Below are positions 44,986 through 49,336 of a DNA stretch of 49,336 nucleotides, in pieces. The first letter of the stretch is position 1; every line of letters starts with the position of its first letter. Both the position numbers and the translations under genes were made by a program. The notes under the pieces are model-generated. The model worked only from the letters and a program-made list of their open reading frames with translations, was not told where the DNA came from and made no database searches. Source of the stretch: Prevotella sp. (lineage in GTDB: Bacteria; Bacteroidota; Bacteroidia; Bacteroidales; Bacteroidaceae); the NCBI GenBank assembly GCA_017389705.1, contig JAFPEE010000168.1:1-49336 (forward strand), in the 5' to 3' direction.

Positions 44986-47499
44986 TTATACTAATTTTCG
45001 ATACTTACCCTTGTCCTCTCCTCTGCGTATTTTCTTGATTCTTCCATCGTCCTTAAGGCGCTTGATGCAGCTGTTGACCGAGTTGTTGTTGTCGTAGTCA
45101 AATTCATGCATCACATCACTGCTAGAGAACACCTCTGGCAGACGGGTGAAGGCCTGCATGGTTCTGGACTGAGGCTTTTTGCCATACGACTTGGCAATCT
45201 GCTTCTCATGCTGCTTTTGGCCTAGATCGTAGAAGAAATACTGCTGGAAGTCGTATTGTGCCTGTGCAATGAACAGGGCCAACTCAATGTCCTTCTTGTC
45301 AATATGGAAACCTACACCACACCTGAATTTGTCATTTTTGTCTTGTACCATCTCTCCCCAATGTCTGCTGACAATGAAGGGAAGTGCAAAATTGATACCT
45401 ACCCATGCTGGGCGTTTCAACATCTCCTCCAGAACCTCTGACTGTTCCTCACGGGCTTCGTCCATTTTCCTGGAGGTCCACTGATAGAGGGCTTTGCTCA
45501 GTTCTTCTGTAGGTATTTCACCTATGGTGCGATCCAGCTTGTATGCCCACTCTCGAATCTGCTGCTCCACATTGCTGTCTTCCTGAGTGTACTGCCTGTA
45601 CTCCATCATCTCGTAAAGTGACGGGCCCATGGGTACACAGGCAAAGCGTGTGGTAGTGCCACTATTGTAGGTGCTTTCAGAGGCTATCTTTTCAAAGGCA
45701 TCGTACGTGCCTGTATAGACAGCATTGAAGTGGATGGGGTATTCGCCCACAGGGGAAGAAGATGTTTTCAATAGGGCGCCCCCCATCTCATTTGAAAAGC
45801 TCTTTAACCAAAGAGTCATGAATGCATCCATGTGCGACTTCTTCATCTGACTAAGTGTGTGATTAAGCTCACTGTCAAAAATTGATACATGCAGGGGCCA
45901 CTCCTCACCGTCTATCATCTCCTTGGCATTGAACTCTGCTTCACGAATGGCTGCAGCTGAGGTCTCAGCAGGCAGACAACGATAGATGGATGTTGGTCTG
46001 ACGGTTGAACTCTTGCTGGCACCATTGTTCTGCTCTCGCTCAGCATTGTATGCATTCAAAGCGTCAATCTGAGCCTGGTCATCCTTCTTGATGGGCTCCA
46101 TGAGCAGTTTGTAAAGATCGACTGCAAAACTCTTGCCACTAGCAGGCCTGCCAATTACCATCACGAGTGAATTAATTCTACACTTATGGCCAGGTTTAGG
46201 ATAGAACGAGTACCAGCAGCGGGTCATCAGCGTAGTGCAGAAACCACCGCCGACAAAGAGTGCTGCTATGTAGTGTATGGGCTTGCGTCTGTGGCAGAAG
46301 AGCTTCAGTAATGGGAAATACGCATTGAACTTCCTTATACGCTCTCCCATACGCAAGAGCATCTCCACCTGTTCGTCAGAAGCCTTCTTACTGCCAAGCA
46401 TGACATTGCTGGCATCCAACAGGCTTTTATAGCTTCTGCCGGTCAGTTGCTCAATGGCAGCCACCATGTTTTTAGAAGGACGGACCGTGTAGAAACTTTC
46501 AGACTCACGCTTCTTAAGCAGTTTTTGGGCAGAATCAATCACATCGTCAAGCTCTTTCATCTTTCGTTCTTTTACCACATTCTGCACCCAGTCAAACTGT
46601 AACAGCGCCTTTTTCACCTTATCGGCATCGTTGTCAAGTAAGACTACCAGGTCATTGGCCAGCTTCAGCATGGTTTTGTGGCGCTGACCTTTAGGTGCAC
46701 CGTTGGGAAACATGCAGTTAACGTAGTCAGCCACAGGGTGATTGAACACCATGTAGGTTTCGGCCTCTTCTGACTGAGGCTCGGTGCTGGTAGATGTTGA
46801 GGCCTCGGCTGTGGTCTGGGGAGCGTCAGTACAGGTAGTGAACCAATCAGGCCCTATAGCATCCTCCCATGGGCGATAGTGCTTTTCACCCTTTTTGAAA
46901 TTGGCAGGTAACTTCTCTTCACCACGTTCCTCGCGTTCCCTCATAAGCTGGTATTCAGCCTTACCTTCTTCTACTGTGAGGGGCTCGTCAAAGATGCTGT
47001 CATCAAGGTATAGCAAAACGCTCTCGTCAGCAGGGCCTGTAAACATGACACGCTGCTCGTCGTGGGCATTGCAGTCCATCTCTGTATGAGTAATCAGCGA
47101 AAAACGTATCTGATTCTCCAGAATGGTCAAGCCCAACACTCTACGACAAATGGGATGCAGACCCCAGTTGGCTGATCTTGACAGCTCCAACAAGCCCAGT
47201 TCTTCCTTGTGCTGTAGTATACGCTGGGCAATCTCTTTACACTCCTGCTCGTCACGGCAGTCTATGTCGTGGCTGAATGTAGAGGCAGCAGTGTTGCAGC
47301 CAGCTAAGAGGCCATTGGGCAACTGGTCGTTGTAGTTGAACTGAACCTGCTGCCTTTTGGCAAAGTCATCACCAGAACCGCCCTTCTGGAAGTTATTCCT
47401 ATTCGAAGGTGTGTTTCTGATTCCATAATACTCTTCTCTGTTTGTAATAGGGGTGGCCACCTTGTGGCCCTCCCCATTTTTAGTAATCAAATTAACCAT
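44986..47499 (-). CDS. VirE/BT4734-type primase-like and DUF3987 helicase-like protein
   Basis: An 837-residue protein of the kind common in Bacteroidetes accessory regions. The N-terminal 200 residues resemble the BT4734/VirE_N primase-like domain (GCNTAASTFSHDIDCRDEQE, with the acidic DIDC). The DUF3987 helicase-like part has a Walker A motif, VIGRPASGKSFAVDLY, near residue 448, and FDSELNHTLSQM later. The C-terminus is basic (IKKIRRGEDKGKYRKL), like the remnant at 15243-15710. It may act in replication or mobilisation of accessory DNA. Its ATG overlaps the stop of the small upstream gene by one base (TAATG). Confidence 0.8.
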   Translation of the reverse strand: MVNLITKNGEGHKVATPITNREEYYGIRNTPSNRNNFQKGGSGDDFAKRQQVQFNYNDQLPNGLLAGCNTAASTFSHDIDCRDEQECKEIAQRILQHKEELGLLELSRSANWGLHPICRRVLGLTILENQIRFSLITHTEMDCNAHDEQRVMFTGPADESVLLYLDDSIFDEPLTVEEGKAEYQLMREREERGEEKLPANFKKGEKHYRPWEDAIGPDWFTTCTDAPQTTAEASTSTSTEPQSEEAETYMVFNHPVADYVNCMFPNGAPKGQRHKTMLKLANDLVVLLDNDADKVKKALLQFDWVQNVVKERKMKELDDVIDSAQKLLKKRESESFYTVRPSKNMVAAIEQLTGRSYKSLLDASNVMLGSKKASDEQVEMLLRMGERIRKFNAYFPLLKLFCHRRKPIHYIAALFVGGGFCTTLMTRCWYSFYPKPGHKCRINSLVMVIGRPASGKSFAVDLYKLLMEPIKKDDQAQIDALNAYNAEREQNNGASKSSTVRPTSIYRCLPAETSAAAIREAEFNAKEMIDGEEWPLHVSIFDSELNHTLSQMKKSHMDAFMTLWLKSFSNEMGGALLKTSSSPVGEYPIHFNAVYTGTYDAFEKIASESTYNSGTTTRFACVPMGPSLYEMMEYRQYTQEDSNVEQQIREWAYKLDRTIGEIPTEELSKALYQWTSRKMDEAREEQSEVLEEMLKRPAWVGINFALPFIVSRHWGEMVQDKNDKFRCGVGFHIDKKDIELALFIAQAQYDFQQYFFYDLGQKQHEKQIAKSYGKKPQSRTMQAFTRLPEVFSSSDVMHEFDYDNNNSVNSCIKRLKDDGRIKKIRRGEDKGKYRKLV

Positions 47500-47795
47500 T
47501 AGATACTATCGATTATATCATTTATATCTTTAATGTCAATTACTTCTGCCCCTAAATGTTTGGAGCCATCCGTACAGAATCTGATACTACAAAACACTAC
47601 ATCACCTGCTCTCACTTCTTTATTTGCTATCCAATCCCAGGTTTCCGCAGAAATTACATCTCTCTCTGCTTCCTCAAATTCAGTAGTGCTAAGAGTTAAT
47701 CTACTGTACCATAAACCTGTAGGGTCAGGGACTCCAGCCCCTTTGCGATAGACAGGTTCTGTCTTCTCAATAATTCTAAACAAATTACTATACAT
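47499..47795 (-). CDS. Hypothetical protein, 98 residues
   Basis: A small soluble protein that I do not recognise. It has a beta-rich look with LWYSRLTLSTTEFEEAERD and RAGDVVFCSIRFCTDGSKHLGAEVI. It is coupled to the primase-helicase gene by a TAATG overlap and follows the 101-residue gene after 1 bp, so all three are likely one transcript. A role as an accessory factor for the primase-helicase is possible but only inferred from position. Base composition is AT-rich. Confidence 0.65.
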   Translation of the reverse strand: MYSNLFRIIEKTEPVYRKGAGVPDPTGLWYSRLTLSTTEFEEAERDVISAETWDWIANKEVRAGDVVFCSIRFCTDGSKHLGAEVIDIKDINDIIDSI

Positions 47796-47796
47796 A

Positions 47797-48102
47797 CTAA
47801 TCTTCTTTCTTTGTTATATTACTAAGTTCGGGAATAGTTTCAACAAAGTAGCAATATGCTTTAGGGTGGCAGTGACCACACTTGTTGCATAAGCTGTAAC
47901 GAACCTCAGCCTTTATTATTTGGCCGACATGATAGTTGGCACTAGCATAGGCATCTGCAACTTCTGCGATTATACTTTCGTAGCGGTCTGCATCAAGTTT
48001 TACTAACTCAAGCTCGCGCTCGTCTATTTGACAATCACCATCGTAATACCTAGTTGCCATGTCGCCAACTTTTTTAATTTGAAAAAAAGCAATATTTGCC
48101 AT
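47797..48102 (-). CDS. Hypothetical protein with CxxCxxC motif, 101 residues
   Basis: An unrecognised acidic protein. Near residue 72 it has CNKCGHCHPKAYC, four Cys and two His that could bind zinc. The middle is helical (KLDADRYESIIAEVADAYAS). It is the first gene of the minus operon with the 98-residue gene and the primase-helicase, and has a promoter about 120 nt upstream with a dyad around it. Confidence 0.65.
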   Translation of the reverse strand: MANIAFFQIKKVGDMATRYYDGDCQIDERELELVKLDADRYESIIAEVADAYASANYHVGQIIKAEVRYSLCNKCGHCHPKAYCYFVETIPELSNITKKED

Positions 48103-48200
48103 AATTTTAAAATAAATAAAAAATTAATAATAAATTTATAAAATAATTGCCTCACCATTGGTTATCGGCTGAAAACCATCCTCATCTCCAATACAAAAGA

Positions 48201-48254
48201 GCACCGAAGAATGATTTCCGGTGCAAAGATAGTGCATAATGGGATATCCACTAT
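48201..48254. promoter_or_regulatory. Promoter with two dyads before the primase-helicase operon
   Basis: The -7 box on minus is at 48224-48231 (TATCTTTG). GCACCG (48201) pairs with CGGTGC (48219), and ATAGTG (48229) with CACTAT (48249), the second dyad running from the -7 box to near the -33 position. Both may be operator half-sites. The rest of 48103-48279 is AT-rich with no gene. Confidence 0.45.
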
Positions 48255-48279
48255 GCAAAACCGAATAATCTACCGAATA

Positions 48280-48924
48280 CTAATTGTATAGAGGGTTCAT
48301 CATAGAAACAAATGCATTAGCGATGTTGTTTCTGCGATTTGTTTCATTCAAGGAAAGAGTCCTCCACCTCCATGCTAAGTTATCTCCAAATGTATTTTTC
48401 AAATAAAAATTAATATTGTCAGAATTCCCTATATCTACCTTCAACTTATAGTCCTGCACTATTTTATGGACATATTTTACAAATTCAGTAACGCTTTTGA
48501 ATTTTAACTTTTTACTTCCCATAAACAGATTCTTTTCAATTGCTCTATAAACCCATGCATAGTCATATTGCTGAATGATTCCGTTTCCTCTTCTTTCTGC
48601 TTGAACAGAATTCAAATATATCAGAGCCTTTATGAATCTTTTTTCTGTTTCATCCAAAGGACCAATATCTAATTGACGTTCTTCCCTACCGTCCCATATG
48701 TATTCTTTGTGCATTTCGTGATCAATTATATGTGCGTAGCCACATTGGGGATTTTCTTTATCTTCCGAGTACTCTCTTCTTTTCCTTTCTTTTCGTTTTT
48801 TATCATCATCTTGATCAAGTACATAAGAATAAGAAAAAAAACATTTTCCTATTATAGGTTCACTTACTATTGTTTGATCTTGCGGATGTATTTCCTCTTG
48901 AGACTTTTTACTTAATAATATCAT
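48280..48924 (-). CDS. Hypothetical protein, 214 residues, AT-rich
   Basis: I do not recognise this gene. The protein is soluble, with a highly basic stretch KKRKERKRREYSEDKE near residue 45 and a helical middle (ETEKRFIKALIYLNSVQAERR, FKSVTEFVKYVHKIVQDYKLK). Codons are far richer in A and T than those of the housekeeping genes, which suggests acquisition from elsewhere. It lies upstream of the primase-helicase operon with its own promoter (TACTTTTG on minus at 48951-48958). Confidence 0.65.
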   Translation of the reverse strand: MILLSKKSQEEIHPQDQTIVSEPIIGKCFFSYSYVLDQDDDKKRKERKRREYSEDKENPQCGYAHIIDHEMHKEYIWDGREERQLDIGPLDETEKRFIKALIYLNSVQAERRGNGIIQQYDYAWVYRAIEKNLFMGSKKLKFKSVTEFVKYVHKIVQDYKLKVDIGNSDNINFYLKNTFGDNLAWRWRTLSLNETNRRNNIANAFVSMMNPLYN

Positions 48925-48950
48925 AGCTCATTGTAATTTGGTTATGCCGG

Positions 48951-48958
48951 CAAAAGTA
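48951..48958 (-). promoter_or_regulatory. -7 box for the 214-residue gene
   Basis: On the minus strand TACTTTTG lies 27 nt before the ATG at 48924. The spacer 48959-49190 upstream is AT-rich with several TTTGCAATTTTG-like words but no gene. Confidence 0.5.
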
Positions 48959-49206
48959 ACGGTTTTTAGTCAGAATAACAAACAAAAAATTCCAAAATTG
49001 CATATTGCAAACAATTTTTTTCCAAAACGCCTGATGGTGGAAAAAATGATTAACAAAAAATTACTTCTGTAAAATACTAACAATCAATATATTATATCGA
49101 TATTACAATATTATTCAACAATTACCTTATTATTCTCATTTTGTTTGGAATTTGCAATTTTGAAAGTTTAGTTCTAATACCCTCTACCCCTACCCTGCTG
49201 ACTAGG

Positions 49207-49263
49207 AATCGTATTACGACTGAAGGCAGGTTATATTACGAGTAAGCAGTGTTTATATTACGA
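49207..49263 (+). repeat. Tandem 22-bp ATTACGA array near the right edge
   Basis: TATTACGA occurs at 49212, 49234 and 49256, each exactly 22 bp apart, with variable 14- to 15-bp spacers between. The first unit (AATCGTATTACGACTGAAGG) matches 20 of 20 bases at 32440-32459. The array lies between the AT-rich module and a hairpin at the edge. Confidence 0.85.
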
Positions 49264-49286
49264 GGAAAGGGTGTGCATGTGACACA

Positions 49287-49325
49287 AAAAAAGAGACACA
49301 AGCTCTAATGCCTGTGCCTCCTTTT
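49287..49325. terminator. Imperfect terminator-like hairpin at the right edge
   Basis: AAAAAGAGACACA faces TGTGCCTCCTTTTT with mismatches and A/T flanks on both sides, so it could end transcripts from either side of the window edge. Confidence 0.5.
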
Positions 49326-49336
49326 TCATTTGTCCC

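Noticed and set aside
49207-49263. CRISPR array
   Set aside because: The fixed part is only 7-8 bp and the spacers about 14 bp, far too short, and no cas gene is present.

Overview
The window looks like a chromosomal segment of a Bacteroidales bacterium, most probably Prevotellaceae. The reasons are: Bacteroidetes-type promoters (a TAnnTTTG box at -7, sometimes with TTTG or TTG 19-20 bp upstream) in front of many genes; the galM-sugar transporter-galK cluster; an HU-SPOR protein; Bacteroidetes-only families such as DUF4494 and the VirE/DUF3987 primase-helicase; and a BspA-type leucine-rich-repeat surface protein. No rRNA, tRNA, CRISPR array or transposase was seen.

Layout. 0.06-5.9 kb: cobalamin metabolism. 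A CbiJ-CbiD fusion on + converges with a tightly coupled minus operon (WecB-like epimerase, CbiB, BtuF-like lipoprotein, BtuC-like permease). 6.0-10.8 kb: ABC-F ATPase, GrpE, DnaJ, FolC. 10.9-14.5 kb: galactose operon. 14.6-16.7 kb: a cassette bounded by 66-bp inverted repeats holding a small unknown gene, a 3-prime remnant of a DUF3987-type gene and an HU-like protein gene with a repeat-rich leader. 16.8-23.0 kb: gyrA with a TPR exported protein, then an rfbC-lipoprotein-nitrilase operon, all minus. 23.2-27.3 kb: HU-SPOR and zinc-ribbon/FHA proteins, a DMT transporter, TruA and an EFR1-type flavodoxin-ferredoxin. 27.3-29.7 kb: membrane pseudokinase, DUF4494 and PLP-homeostasis protein. 29.9-35.8 kb: aminotransferase, LolE-like permease, TrpS and a lipoprotein, then an NfeD/SPFH pair. 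35.9-43.4 kb: response regulator-histidine kinase, then glmS-carA-carB. 43.5-44.9 kb: a probable structured RNA followed by the BspA-like protein. 45.0-49.3 kb: an intact VirE/DUF3987 gene with small unknown genes in much more AT-rich DNA.

Most genes are housekeeping and arranged in short operons. The accessory material sits in two places, 14.6-16.7 kb and 43.5-49.3 kb. These are related, because the truncated gene in the first resembles the C-terminus of the large gene in the second. The signals most worth a second look are the 66-bp inverted-repeat cassette, the 22-bp-phased ATTACGA arrays at 32.45 and 49.21 kb, the rod-shaped RNA at 43.54-43.81 kb, the WecB-like protein lacking two catalytic residues inside a B12 operon, and several promoters placed so close to start codons that the mRNAs should be leaderless.
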